From positions 75,800 through 105,698 of the forward strand of contig HF995414.1 of the NCBI GenBank assembly GCA_000432335.1: DNA of 29,899 bases, written 5' to 3'. Below the pieces are notes generated by a model. That model had not been told where the DNA came from. It saw only the letters and a list, made by a program, of their open reading frames with translations, and ran no database searches. This document shows positions 7,410 through 15,961 of the stretch, one piece after another. The stretch's first letter is position 1. Each line of letters begins with the position of its first letter. The stretch comes from Firmicutes bacterium CAG:646. Lineage in GTDB: Bacteria > Bacillota > Clostridia > Lachnospirales > Lachnospiraceae. Made by a program: the position numbers and the translations under genes.

Positions 7410-8324
7410 ATGGAAAAAAGAACATTGTATGCAGAAGGAAGTTTTAAAAAGGGAAACCTTCATACCCATTCCACTCGATCGGACGGAAAATACACGCCGG
7501 CAGAGATTGCAGAACATTACCGGAGCAAAGGGTATGATTTTCTGGCAATTACGGATCACTGGGTATATGGAACCCATCAGGAATTGAACAGAGATGATTT
7601 TCTGATGTTCCCAGGAACAGAACTGGACATTGAACTGCCGGGAAGAAAAGACCATCATCTGGTGGGATTTGGACTCCCGGAAACGAATACAATCCCTGAT
7701 TACTATACTTTTGAAGAAGAACGCAAGGATATCACCCTCAGCACTGCAGAACGGATCATTGAGTACTTTGGACAGCATGGGAATGTGACCTTGTATGGTC
7801 ACCCCTACTGGTCTAAGGTGGATTCCGATGAAATCAAATATTTGCAAGGTTTGATTGGAATGGAGATTTACAATCATGGGTCGGAATACTGGGAAAATAA
7901 CGGTAACTCCGAGACGTATTTTGATCATTTTCTCTTTGTGAGAAACAGAACGTATTGTTTTGCTACGGATGATGCTCATGATCTTACCGAACACAGTCTG
8001 GGCGGATTCATTATGGTGAAAACGAAAGAATTTACCCATAAGGGAATCATGCAGGCAATTATCGATGGAAGTTTTTATGCGTCTTCCGGACCTCTGATCT
8101 ATGACTTTTATGTCAAAGACGGAGTGGCGAAAGTAACTTGTGCTCCCTGCCAGGATATTTATTTTCAGACGCCTCACAGAAAGGGAAGTTTCCACAGTGA
8201 TTCGGAAGAATTGACAGAGGGAGAATTTCCGTTGAACGGTGATGAAGAGTACGTGCGGGTCACTATCCGGGATGGAAAAGGGAGAAAGGCATGGACGCAG
8301 CCCATCTGGCTCTGGCTGTTCTAA
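7410..8324 (+). CDS. PHP-domain metallophosphoesterase (second)
   Basis: A 304-residue cytoplasmic PHP-fold hydrolase. Motifs are NLHTHSTRSDG (His18, His20, Asp25), AITDHWVYG, YGHPYWSK and ATDDAHD, which together supply the expected metal ligands. The order of motifs resembles CehA/McbA-like and other PHP phosphoesterases. The start at 7410 is set by AAGGAGG at 7394-7400; the frame is open further upstream but has no ribosome site there. It is only distantly similar to the PHP protein on the opposite side of the divergent gap, so this is not a recent duplication. No terminator follows, so some transcripts may run into the importer genes. The substrate is unknown. Confidence 0.87.
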   Translation: MEKRTLYAEGSFKKGNLHTHSTRSDGKYTPAEIAEHYRSKGYDFLAITDHWVYGTHQELNRDDFLMFPGTELDIELPGRKDHHLVGFGLPETNTIPDYYTFEEERKDITLSTAERIIEYFGQHGNVTLYGHPYWSKVDSDEIKYLQGLIGMEIYNHGSEYWENNGNSETYFDHFLFVRNRTYCFATDDAHDLTEHSLGGFIMVKTKEFTHKGIMQAIIDGSFYASSGPLIYDFYVKDGVAKVTCAPCQDIYFQTPHRKGSFHSDSEELTEGEFPLNGDEEYVRVTIRDGKGRKAWTQPIWLWLF

Positions 8325-8370
8325 AGTTAAATGTCAGAAAAACAAAAGTAAAGAAAATGTTAGAAAATAT

Positions 8371-8442
8371 GGACAAATATACAAAAAACTGTGGATAAAT
8401 TTCAAAGTGTAGAATTATCCATAGAATATAAAAGTTTTATCC
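8371..8442. promoter_or_regulatory. four-box phased operator array upstream of the importer operon
   Basis: GGACAA (8371-8376), GGATAA (8393-8398), TTATCC (8415-8420) and TTATCC (8437-8442) start exactly 22 bp apart. The two left boxes point one way and the two right boxes the other. The whole array is symmetric about 8406.5. The last box ends one base before the -35 element. Two-turn spacing and an activator-like position fit an AraC-type regulator such as the YesN-like protein encoded at 2564-4180; that pairing is inference. Confidence 0.6.
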
Positions 8443-8443
8443 A

Positions 8444-8473
8444 TTGTTAATATCTTAAGAAAAATTTTATAAT
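8444..8473 (+). promoter_or_regulatory. promoter of the importer/catabolic operon
   Basis: TTGTTA (8444-8449) and TATAAT (8468-8473) are 18 bp apart, 29 bp before the permease start codon. The -35 abuts the last box of the phased array. Confidence 0.75.
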
Positions 8474-8502
8474 AGACTCATCAAAGAGAAGGAGGAAACC
8501 TT

Positions 8503-9456
8503 ATGCAAACAGCAAGTGTTGGGAAGCAGAAGAAGTATAAGCCGCCCAAACAGCCGCTGGGGAAGAGACTGATCCGTTACTGGCCGTTGTATGTGATGCT
8601 GATTCCATGTATCATCTACTACATATTGATCTGTTATGTGCCTATGGCAGGTTCCGTACTGGCTTTCAAGGATTATTCTTTTAAAAAAGGTATCTGGGGA
8701 AGCCCATGGGTAGGTCTGGAATATTTTAAGACGTTCTTCGCCAGTTACGATGCGCCAAGGCTGATCAAGAATACACTGACTATTGGTGTGATCAAATGTG
8801 TTCTTGAATTCCCGTTCGCGATTATACTTGCGCTTTTGCTGAACGAGATCCGCAACCTGAAATTTAAGAAAGTAACACAGACCATTACCTATCTGCCGCA
8901 CTTTCTTTCTTCAGTTATCATTGTAACCATGCTGCAGAGAATTCTGGCGCCGAACACCGGTATCCTGAATCAGGCAATCTCGGCAATGGGTGGAGATGGA
9001 AGTACATTCTTCCTGATGGAAGAGAATTATTTCTATCAGATTTTGTTCTCGATGGATCTCTGGAGAAATATTGGATGGGATTCCATCATGTATCTGGCTG
9101 CGATCAGCAGCGTGGATATGGCGCTGTATGAGGCGGCGGAGATGGACGGCTGTGGAAAGCTGAAAAAAATGTGGCACATTACACTGCCAAGTATCAGAGG
9201 AACCATTGGTCTTCTGTTCATTATGGGAATTGGCGGTATTCTGTCATCTGGTGTCGATCAGGTATGGCTTTTGAGAACGCCGGGTAATATGACGGTAGCA
9301 GATACGCTGGACGTATACGTGGTTCGTATGGGTATTCAGGGCGGTCAGTTCGGATACGCTACGGCAATCGGTCTTGTCCAAGGTCTGGTAGGACTTGTTC
9401 TTGTTTTGGTCTGCAACAAGATCTGTAAGAAGATGACGGAAGTCAGTTTGTGGTAA
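8503..9456 (+). CDS. ABC sugar transporter permease, LplB type
   Basis: An inner-membrane permease (317 residues) of a carbohydrate ABC importer of the LplB/YtcP-associated group (MalF-like). After a basic N-terminus, the first helix is near residues 28-47 and about six helices follow. The cytoplasmic EAA loop that contacts the ATPase is at 210-230 (EAAEMDGCGKLKKMWHITLP). GGAGGAAA precedes the ATG. It is first in a permease, binding protein, permease operon. No ATPase gene is present in the operon; systems of this group normally borrow a shared MsmX-type ATPase encoded elsewhere. Confidence 0.92.
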   Translation: MQTASVGKQKKYKPPKQPLGKRLIRYWPLYVMLIPCIIYYILICYVPMAGSVLAFKDYSFKKGIWGSPWVGLEYFKTFFASYDAPRLIKNTLTIGVIKCVLEFPFAIILALLLNEIRNLKFKKVTQTITYLPHFLSSVIIVTMLQRILAPNTGILNQAISAMGGDGSTFFLMEENYFYQILFSMDLWRNIGWDSIMYLAAISSVDMALYEAAEMDGCGKLKKMWHITLPSIRGTIGLLFIMGIGGILSSGVDQVWLLRTPGNMTVADTLDVYVVRMGIQGGQFGYATAIGLVQGLVGLVLVLVCNKICKKMTEVSLW

Positions 9457-9476
9457 AACGATAGGAGGTTTTTAAT

Positions 9477-11222
9477 ATGAAGAAGAGAACTGTAAAACGT
9501 TTATTTGCAGCAACTCTGGCAGGAACGATGGCGGTTTCCATGTTGGCAGGCTGCGGCGGCTCTGATGAGAAAAAAGAGGATAAAGAGACAACGAAGCAGG
9601 AAGATACATCCGATAAACCGGATACCTGGATTGCTGATCGTACCATCACAGTACAGGCGTATGTAGATGATATCGGAAATTCACTGCCGAAAGATTTCAA
9701 TAACACAGCAACGATGAAAAAGATCACTGAGCTGACTGGTATTAAACTGGATGTACGTTATACACCGGGAGACAGCGATGCGAAGGTTCTGGCGTCTCAG
9801 CTGGCATCAGGAACCATTCCTGATGTAATTGTCTCTTATTTGGACAACTCCACAAGACCGGAGTTCCCCCTGCTTTTGAAAGCTGCAAAAGATGGAATGT
9901 TTGCAGACGTTTCCGAATATATGAAAAACGGAAAAGTTTACTCCAAATATTATGAGGAGGGATATCTTCCTCAGGATACCCATGACAATATTGTATTCCG
10001 TGACGATCTGGACGGCGTTTATCTGTGGCAGATGAACATTGATGAGATCGACAGATCTCTGGAATATGTTCCGGAAGACGAATACGTAGGCGGTATGTAC
10101 ATTCAGTCTGCTATCGTAGAAGATCTGGGGATTGATCCGAGAGAAATTAAGACACAGGATCAGTTCTACGATCTGCTGGTGAAGATCAAAGAAGGCGGAT
10201 ACAAGGATGACAACGGAAACGATGTTTATCCGCTGGGACCGAAATACTGGGGCGGATCAGTGGATGCTCTGCAGTATATCACACCGGGATATCGTTGGGG
10301 TGTCAGCGATGACTACAACGTAGACGAAGATGGTAAAGTAAAACATGTGGCTGAGACAGATTATGTATACGATCAGATTAATTATGTAAGAAAACTTCTT
10401 CAGGAAGATCTGATGAATCCTGAGTTTTTCACTATGGATTCCACTCGTGCACAGGAAGTTTCTCAGAATCACAACTCCGCGATCATCGCAGACGTTCATA
10501 ACTATGAAGAAATTATTTATGGAAGCGAAGATTGGGTACCGTTAGGACCGTTGAATGATATTCAGGGAGACAACAAGGAAGTTGTTAATGGAAAATCCAA
10601 ACGTGGATGTATGGCAATCTCTGCAGAAGCAGAAAATCCGGAAGAAATCTTTGCATTCTTTGACTGGCTGTCTACACCGGAAGGACAGACCATCGCACAG
10701 TATGGCGCTGAAGGTGTTTCCTACGATATGGTGGACGGAAAACCGGTTCTGAAAGACGAAGTTCTGGAAAAATTAAATGCTGGCGATACCGATTATCTGA
10801 TCAATGAGATTGGCGCTGGTTTCGGCGGAACTGGAAACTACTTCTTTGAGTTTGTTTTGACAAATAAGAACAATATCGACAACTTTGGAGAGAGTCGTCC
10901 GGGAGCAGCTGCCGGTGGATCTACCTTTGCAAGAAGTGTGGAAATCGCAAAAGATTATCCGGTAGAGAAGAAACTGGTTCCTGGTCTGGATGCAACAGCA
11001 TATATGTCTATGGAAGAACTGAGTGATGTGAAGATGCAGATGGATCTTCTGAACTGGGATGAGACTTTCGTTCAGGCATGCTTTGCAAAAACGGATGATG
11101 AAGTAAAGAGTATTATCGACTCTTTCCGCGCACAGCTGAAAGCAGCCGGAATCGAGCGTTTCGAAGAATATGTAGAAAAAGTTTATGCTGAAAATCCAGA
11201 ATCTGTAACATTCTACAAATAA
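9477..11222 (+). CDS. extracellular sugar-binding lipoprotein, LplA type
   Basis: The 581-residue substrate-binding protein of the importer. A lipoprotein signal peptide ends in the lipobox LAGC with Cys26, followed by an acidic, lysine-rich tether (about 30-50). The remainder matches the large (about 500-550 residue) LplA-like binding proteins that carry oligosaccharides or complex glycosides. Tryptophan- and tyrosine-rich stretches such as GPKYWGGSVDALQYITPGYRWG may line the sugar site. AGGAGG is 8 bases before the start. A GC-rich hairpin follows at 11233-11256, probably keeping this transcript segment more abundant than the downstream permease. Confidence 0.92.
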   Translation: MKKRTVKRLFAATLAGTMAVSMLAGCGGSDEKKEDKETTKQEDTSDKPDTWIADRTITVQAYVDDIGNSLPKDFNNTATMKKITELTGIKLDVRYTPGDSDAKVLASQLASGTIPDVIVSYLDNSTRPEFPLLLKAAKDGMFADVSEYMKNGKVYSKYYEEGYLPQDTHDNIVFRDDLDGVYLWQMNIDEIDRSLEYVPEDEYVGGMYIQSAIVEDLGIDPREIKTQDQFYDLLVKIKEGGYKDDNGNDVYPLGPKYWGGSVDALQYITPGYRWGVSDDYNVDEDGKVKHVAETDYVYDQINYVRKLLQEDLMNPEFFTMDSTRAQEVSQNHNSAIIADVHNYEEIIYGSEDWVPLGPLNDIQGDNKEVVNGKSKRGCMAISAEAENPEEIFAFFDWLSTPEGQTIAQYGAEGVSYDMVDGKPVLKDEVLEKLNAGDTDYLINEIGAGFGGTGNYFFEFVLTNKNNIDNFGESRPGAAAGGSTFARSVEIAKDYPVEKKLVPGLDATAYMSMEELSDVKMQMDLLNWDETFVQACFAKTDDEVKSIIDSFRAQLKAAGIERFEEYVEKVYAENPESVTFYK

Positions 11223-11232
11223 GATACCTGTT

Positions 11233-11256
11233 CCTGCCCGTTTTCGGGCGGGCAGG
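11233..11256 (+). other. intercistronic hairpin
   Basis: CCTGCCCG (11233-11240) pairs with CGGGCAGG (11249-11256). No T run follows, so it is not a standard terminator. It may stabilise the binding-protein mRNA or weaken read-through, as is common between binding-protein and permease genes. Confidence 0.6.
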
Positions 11257-11279
11257 GAAAAGAAAGGATTGGGTGCGAA

Positions 11280-12182
11280 ATGCATACGAACAAGATTAAA
11301 ACCAACCCAATAGATCGGGCCGTACAGGTATTGATTTATATTATTGTTATTGCGTTATGTCTGGTAATTCTTCTGCCATGTATCAACGTTGTGGCGCTGG
11401 CATTTAATGACGGCGCAGATGCGGCAAGAGGCGGAATTTGGTTTTGGCCAAGAGAATTTACCTTAGATAACTTTAAAGAAGTATTTAAGGACGGAAGTAT
11501 TACTACTGCGTATGGAATTACTATCGCAAGAACGGTAATCGGTACGTTCTTAAGTTTGATGGTAACAACACTGGCAGGATATGCGCTGAAACAGCAGGAT
11601 CTTCCGGGAAGAACGATCATTACCATGCTGATTACTTTTACCATGTTGTTTGGCGGAGGTATGATCCCCACTTATATTCAGTATAAGAACCTGCATCTTC
11701 TGAACTCTTTCTGGGTATACGTAGTTCCAAGTTTGGTGAGCGTAACGTATCTGCTGATGATCCGAACCTTCTTTGAGGGAATACCGGACAGTTTGGAAGA
11801 ATCGGCGAAACTGGACGGATGTGGATTCTTTGGAATTTACACAAGAATCATGCTTCCTTTGAGTAAACCGGTAATTGCTGTAGTAGGTTTATACACAGCA
11901 GTAAATCACTGGAATGACTGGTTTGCAGGGGCTTTCTATATGAATGATACCAAGCTTTGGCCAGTGCAGACCGTACTTCAGAATATGCTGACAAAAGCGA
12001 TGAGTGCTCAGCAGGAAGTAACTTCTGTTGCGCAGGCTCTGGCACACAACACAGCATCTGTTACATCAGATTCTTTGAAGATGGCGGCTGTCGTTGTTAC
12101 CACTGTACCGATTCTTTGCGTATATCCTTTTGTTCAGAAATACTTTGCAAAAGGTGCCATGATTGGGGCGGTAAAAGGTTAA
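11280..12182 (+). CDS. ABC sugar transporter permease, LplC/YtcP type
   Basis: The second membrane subunit (300 residues, MalG-like) of the importer. About six helices are visible, the first at about 14-42. The conserved EAA-loop equivalent is SLEESAKLDGCGFFGIYTRIMLPLSKP near 171-197, and the protein ends in the typical QKYFAKGAMIGAVKG. A modest site, GAAAGGA, lies upstream at about 11262-11268. It forms the transport complex with the proteins encoded at 8503 and 9477. Confidence 0.92.
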   Translation: MHTNKIKTNPIDRAVQVLIYIIVIALCLVILLPCINVVALAFNDGADAARGGIWFWPREFTLDNFKEVFKDGSITTAYGITIARTVIGTFLSLMVTTLAGYALKQQDLPGRTIITMLITFTMLFGGGMIPTYIQYKNLHLLNSFWVYVVPSLVSVTYLLMIRTFFEGIPDSLEESAKLDGCGFFGIYTRIMLPLSKPVIAVVGLYTAVNHWNDWFAGAFYMNDTKLWPVQTVLQNMLTKAMSAQQEVTSVAQALAHNTASVTSDSLKMAAVVVTTVPILCVYPFVQKYFAKGAMIGAVKG

Positions 12183-12206
12183 CGTTAAATTTCATAGTAT
12201 TTTTAG

Positions 12207-12273
12207 GAAAGATTTTTCGCCTCGTTCAACAGCATATGGCTATCTATGAACGGGGAGGGAAATCTTTCTTTTC
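12207..12273 (+). terminator. terminator or attenuator after the importer genes
   Basis: GAAAGATTT (12207-12215) pairs with AAATCTTTC (12260-12268), and CCTCGTTCA (12220-12228) pairs imperfectly with TGAACGGGG (12247-12255). A T-rich tract follows. The sugar kinase gene starts 27 bp later with no obvious promoter of its own, so this hairpin may be partial, reducing expression of the enzymes relative to the importer. Confidence 0.65.
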
Positions 12274-12299
12274 GTATTTTGACAAAAGGAGACAGGAAA

Positions 12300-13244
12300 A
12301 TGGAAAAAAAGAAATGGGATGTCTATGTATATGGAGATGTGAATATTGACATCGTGATTCCCGGTGTGGAAAAATTTCCTGAGCCGGGACAGGAAGATGA
12401 AGTTCCGGTAATGGAAACCTTCGTGGGAGGAGGCGCCGCATTATTTACTCTTGGCTTAGGAAAGCTGGGTCTGCATCCGGTCTTTCAGGGGGAAGTGGGA
12501 GATGACTGTTATGGAGAGCTGATCCGAAAGAAATTCCGGGAGAGCCATGTGGATGATTCTCTGCTTACAACCAGTACGGTGCAAAAGACCGGAATTTCTC
12601 TCAGCTTTACTAATGAGAGAGACAGATCTTTTCTCACTTACCGGGGAACGAATGAAAAAATTTGCATTGAGGCAGTAGATGTGGAGCAGGTAAAACACGC
12701 TTCTCATATTCACGTGACAGGATATGCCGGTTCCGTGAATCATGATTCCTACAGCCGGTTTTTAAAGAGAGTGAAAGAGGAGACAGACGCTACGGTGTCC
12801 TTTGACGTGGGTTGGGATTCCACTGGAGAATGGAAACCGGAGATTTACGAACTCTTCCCCTATATCGACGTACTCTTTATGAACGAAACAGAATCCGTAC
12901 ATTACAGCCGCAAAGAGACAGCGCTGGAAGCTGCTCGGGATTTTGCAAAGTACTGTGGTCTGGTGGTAATCAAGCTGGGAAAACAGGGTTCCATGGCGGT
13001 AAAGAATGAAGAACTTTTTGAAGCATCTTCTTATAAAGTGGATGCAGTGGATACCACAGGAGCAGGGGATTCCTTTAATGCAGGATTCATCTATGGTTTT
13101 CTGAGAGGAAAATCTATGACAGACTGCTTAAAATGTGGAAATGGATGCGGGGCGTTGTCTGTAACGGCGCTGGGGGGAAATACAGGATTTCCTCTGGAAC
13201 AGGAACTTGCAGATTTTATCTTAAAAAGAGATGGAAAAAATTAA
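12300..13244 (+). CDS. PfkB-family sugar kinase
   Basis: A 314-residue cytoplasmic ATP-dependent carbohydrate kinase of the ribokinase/PfkB family. The N-terminal YGDVNIDIVI and GGGAALFTLGLGKLG (43-57) match the family's sugar-binding di-glycine region. The C-terminal signature DTTGAGDSFNAGF (251-263) has the catalytic Asp257. The start at 12300 has AAGGAGA about 9 bases upstream; an earlier in-frame ATG at 12246 would read through the terminator hairpin. It is followed after 15 bp by a GH4 gene. Because the importer delivers unphosphorylated sugar, this kinase could phosphorylate it, either before or after cleavage; which one is not known. Confidence 0.88.
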   Translation: MEKKKWDVYVYGDVNIDIVIPGVEKFPEPGQEDEVPVMETFVGGGAALFTLGLGKLGLHPVFQGEVGDDCYGELIRKKFRESHVDDSLLTTSTVQKTGISLSFTNERDRSFLTYRGTNEKICIEAVDVEQVKHASHIHVTGYAGSVNHDSYSRFLKRVKEETDATVSFDVGWDSTGEWKPEIYELFPYIDVLFMNETESVHYSRKETALEAARDFAKYCGLVVIKLGKQGSMAVKNEELFEASSYKVDAVDTTGAGDSFNAGFIYGFLRGKSMTDCLKCGNGCGALSVTALGGNTGFPLEQELADFILKRDGKN

Positions 13245-13259
13245 GAGGAGGATACGATT

Positions 13260-14618
13260 ATGAAAATTGCGGTAATTGGCGGAGCAGGAGTAAGAACAGT
13301 GATCTTTATCAATGGTCTGCTGGAGCGTTATAAAAAGCTGAATATTGACGAGGTAGTTCTCTATGACATTCAGGAAGAAAAACAGCGGATCATTGAGAAA
13401 CTTTGTAAACATGTGGTGGAGAGAAAGAACGAAGAACTGAAAGTCTGGGCAGTATCTGATCCGGTGGAAGCGATCACAGGCGCCGATTATATTGTTACTA
13501 CCCTTCGTGTGGGCGGAGACCATTCCCGTGTGGTGGACGAGACCATCGCTTTAGATTTGGGTGTGATCGGACAGGAAACTACTGGTGTCGGTGGATTTTC
13601 TATGGCAGTCCGTACGATCCCTGTTTTGATGGAATACTGTGAATTAATCAAAAAACATGCGCCGAATGCATGGATTTTCAACTTTACTAATCCTTCCGGT
13701 CTGGTGACACAGGCATTAAGAAGCGCTGGTTATGACAGAATCATCGGTATCTGTGACGCGCCAAGCAGCACAAAATTCCGTATGGCAAGAGACCTTGGAG
13801 TGACAGAGGATGAGCTTTATGTGGAATTTTTCGGTTTGAATCATCTTTCCTGGATCCGAAGCGTGAAAAAGAAAGGGGAAGAGATTCTGCCGCAGCTTCT
13901 GGCGGATGATGAATTTTTACAGGGTGTGCAGGAGTTTTCCATGTTTGACCCGGATCTTCTCCGTTCTATCGGATTTTTGCCGAACGAATATCTGTACTAT
14001 TATTACCACCGGGAAAAAGCTCTGGAAAATATTAAAAAATCCGGCGCTACCAGAGGAAAAACTATTGAATCTGTCAATGTGAAAATGATGGAAGAGCTGA
14101 ACGCTATGGATATGGATGCAGATCCAGAAGGCGCTCTGCAGATTTTCCTGTATTATATGCAGATTCGTGAAAATTCTTACATGAGTATCGAATCCGGTCT
14201 TGCAAAACGTCCGCTGCTGGAAAAAGGACAGCTGGAAGTTCCTGACGGTATGGGATATGCAGGCGTTATGTTGGATTGTATCGAAGGTATGCAGAGTGAC
14301 GAAGGAAAATATCTGGTGCTTTCCGTAGAAAACCATGGAAGTATTCCGGGACTGGAAGACGAGGATGTGATCGAGACTACCTGTCACGTTTCTAAAGACG
14401 GCATTCATCCGGTAAAAGTGGAAGAAGTTCCAGAACACTGCTATCTGCTGATGCGTATGATTAAAATGTACGAAAAACTTACAGTGGAAGCGATTAAGAC
14501 ACATTCCAAAGAGACAGCAGTAAAAGCTCTGATGCTTCATCCGCTGATCAATTCTTATTCTCTGGCGAAGGAATTGGTGGCAAAATATGATGAAGTTTAC
14601 GGGGGAATCTTTAACTAG
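13260..14618 (+). CDS. GH4 family NAD-dependent (6-phospho)glycosidase
   Basis: A 452-residue glycoside hydrolase family 4 enzyme; the family needs NAD and a divalent metal and cleaves by oxidation, elimination and reduction. A Rossmann loop GGAGVRT is at 7-13. RVGG (83-86) and GQETTGVGGF (104-113) resemble 6-phospho-beta-glucosidases such as LicH and BglT. NFTNP is at 141-145. The expected metal ligands are Cys165 in GICDAP and His195 in GLNHLSW. AGAGGAGG lies before the ATG. Family members act mostly on 6-phosphorylated glycosides, while the neighbouring importer is not a phosphotransferase system. The sugar specificity cannot be read from the sequence. Confidence 0.92.
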   Translation: MKIAVIGGAGVRTVIFINGLLERYKKLNIDEVVLYDIQEEKQRIIEKLCKHVVERKNEELKVWAVSDPVEAITGADYIVTTLRVGGDHSRVVDETIALDLGVIGQETTGVGGFSMAVRTIPVLMEYCELIKKHAPNAWIFNFTNPSGLVTQALRSAGYDRIIGICDAPSSTKFRMARDLGVTEDELYVEFFGLNHLSWIRSVKKKGEEILPQLLADDEFLQGVQEFSMFDPDLLRSIGFLPNEYLYYYYHREKALENIKKSGATRGKTIESVNVKMMEELNAMDMDADPEGALQIFLYYMQIRENSYMSIESGLAKRPLLEKGQLEVPDGMGYAGVMLDCIEGMQSDEGKYLVLSVENHGSIPGLEDEDVIETTCHVSKDGIHPVKVEEVPEHCYLLMRMIKMYEKLTVEAIKTHSKETAVKALMLHPLINSYSLAKELVAKYDEVYGGIFN

Positions 14619-14631
14619 GCGGGGCGAAATT

Positions 14632-15945
14632 ATGAAAATAAGGATCAGTAAAGAAGTTCTTCCCAGTTTGCCGCTGGTGGAAGTTTCTTCTAAAGAAAAG
14701 ATTGGCGTTTTTTTCCGAAAATTGGGGAAAAAGCGGGGAGAAAGCTGTCAGATCCGGCTGGTTTCAGAGAAAACAGAAGATAGTAAACACTTATTAGAGA
14801 GCGCAGTTTGCGCTCTCTATGACGGTGCCTATCAGTTTCGAAAGGAAACACTGAAAAAGTTGGATAGGAATAGCATTTATGAAATGCGGGATCTGCTGAC
14901 GGACTTTGGCGAGACAGAATATACGTTTATTACAGAGCAGATCAGTGAAGAAGAAGGTATGGAACAGATTCAGCGAGGAATCTGTCTGGGAAAAGCAAAA
15001 GGTTATGCAAGAATGCTGGGAGATCTGCCGAATAATTATCTTCATACGGAAGAAATGGTAACGTATGCCGAAAAAGTGGCGAAAGACTGTAAAATGACCT
15101 GCCGTGTGCTGGGAGACCGGGAACTGAAGGAGATGGGAGCAGGAGGAATTCTTGCAGTGAATCAGGGCAGCCGGCGAGAAGCGGCTATGGTGGTTTTGGA
15201 GTATGAAGGAGCCTGCGGGGAAGAGAAGATTGGGCTTGTAGGCAAAGGATTGATGTTTGATGCCGGGGGGTACCATCTGAAATCCATCGATGGAATGAAC
15301 GGAATGAAATACGATATGTGCGGCGCCGCAGGAATTTTGGAAACTATGGAATTTCTTGCAAAAAATCAGGTAAAGAAGAATTTGATTGCCGTACTGATGT
15401 TGGCGGAGAATGTGATCAGCCCGGATGCCGTGAAGATGGGGGATGTGATCACCATGCTTTCCGGCAATACCGTGGAGATTTACAATACGGATGCGGAAGG
15501 TCGTCTTGTCCTGGCAGATGGACTTACCTTTGTGCAGCGGGCAGGGGCAGATAAAGTAGTGGATCTTGCCACCCTCACTTATGGAGCCCAGTCTGCGTTG
15601 GGGGATGCTACGATCGCCTTATTTGTAAATCAGGATGTGGTAGAAGAAGAGTGGAAAAAGGCAGCAAAGCTTACAGAAGAGAGATTTTGGAGACTGCCTG
15701 TGGATGAATCTTATCATCAGATGCTCGCCTGGTCTCAATGTGCGGATTTTGCCAATTATGCGCCGGGGAGAGGGGCGGCGGCAAGTACAGCGGCCAGCTT
15801 TTTGGAGAATTTTATAGAGGAAGGTACCCAGTGGGTACATCTGGATATGGTGGGACCGTCTGTGAATCGTTCCGAAAGCGACGAGCTTACGCAAGGTGCT
15901 ACAGGAGCCGGAATTTCCACAATCATACATTACGTAGAAGCATAA
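14632..15945 (+). CDS. M17 leucyl aminopeptidase-family protein
   Basis: A 437-residue metallo-aminopeptidase of family M17. The catalytic core is intact: Lys205 and Asp210 in GKGLMFDAGG, Lys217, Asp228 in MKYDMCGAAG, Asp287 and Glu289 in NTDAEGRL, and Arg291. These supply the two-metal site and the bicarbonate-binding arginine. The start at 14632 is 13 bp after the GH4 stop; an earlier in-frame ATG at 14587 lies inside the GH4 gene. Its place inside a sugar operon is odd. It could trim an amino-acid-linked glycoside or may have been recruited for another amide. The N-terminal domain (1-115) is divergent. Confidence 0.88.
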   Translation: MKIRISKEVLPSLPLVEVSSKEKIGVFFRKLGKKRGESCQIRLVSEKTEDSKHLLESAVCALYDGAYQFRKETLKKLDRNSIYEMRDLLTDFGETEYTFITEQISEEEGMEQIQRGICLGKAKGYARMLGDLPNNYLHTEEMVTYAEKVAKDCKMTCRVLGDRELKEMGAGGILAVNQGSRREAAMVVLEYEGACGEEKIGLVGKGLMFDAGGYHLKSIDGMNGMKYDMCGAAGILETMEFLAKNQVKKNLIAVLMLAENVISPDAVKMGDVITMLSGNTVEIYNTDAEGRLVLADGLTFVQRAGADKVVDLATLTYGAQSALGDATIALFVNQDVVEEEWKKAAKLTEERFWRLPVDESYHQMLAWSQCADFANYAPGRGAAASTAASFLENFIEEGTQWVHLDMVGPSVNRSESDELTQGATGAGISTIIHYVEA

Positions 15946-15961
15946 GACAAGGAGGAGAGGC

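Noticed and set aside
7287..8195. 302-codon open frame on the minus strand
   Set aside because: Antisense to the PHP gene at 7410, with no ribosome site and no recognisable domain.
12246..12299. Upstream ATG as the start of the PfkB kinase
   Set aside because: It lies inside the right arm of the terminator hairpin, and the ATG at 12300 has a strong ribosome site and the family's N-terminus.
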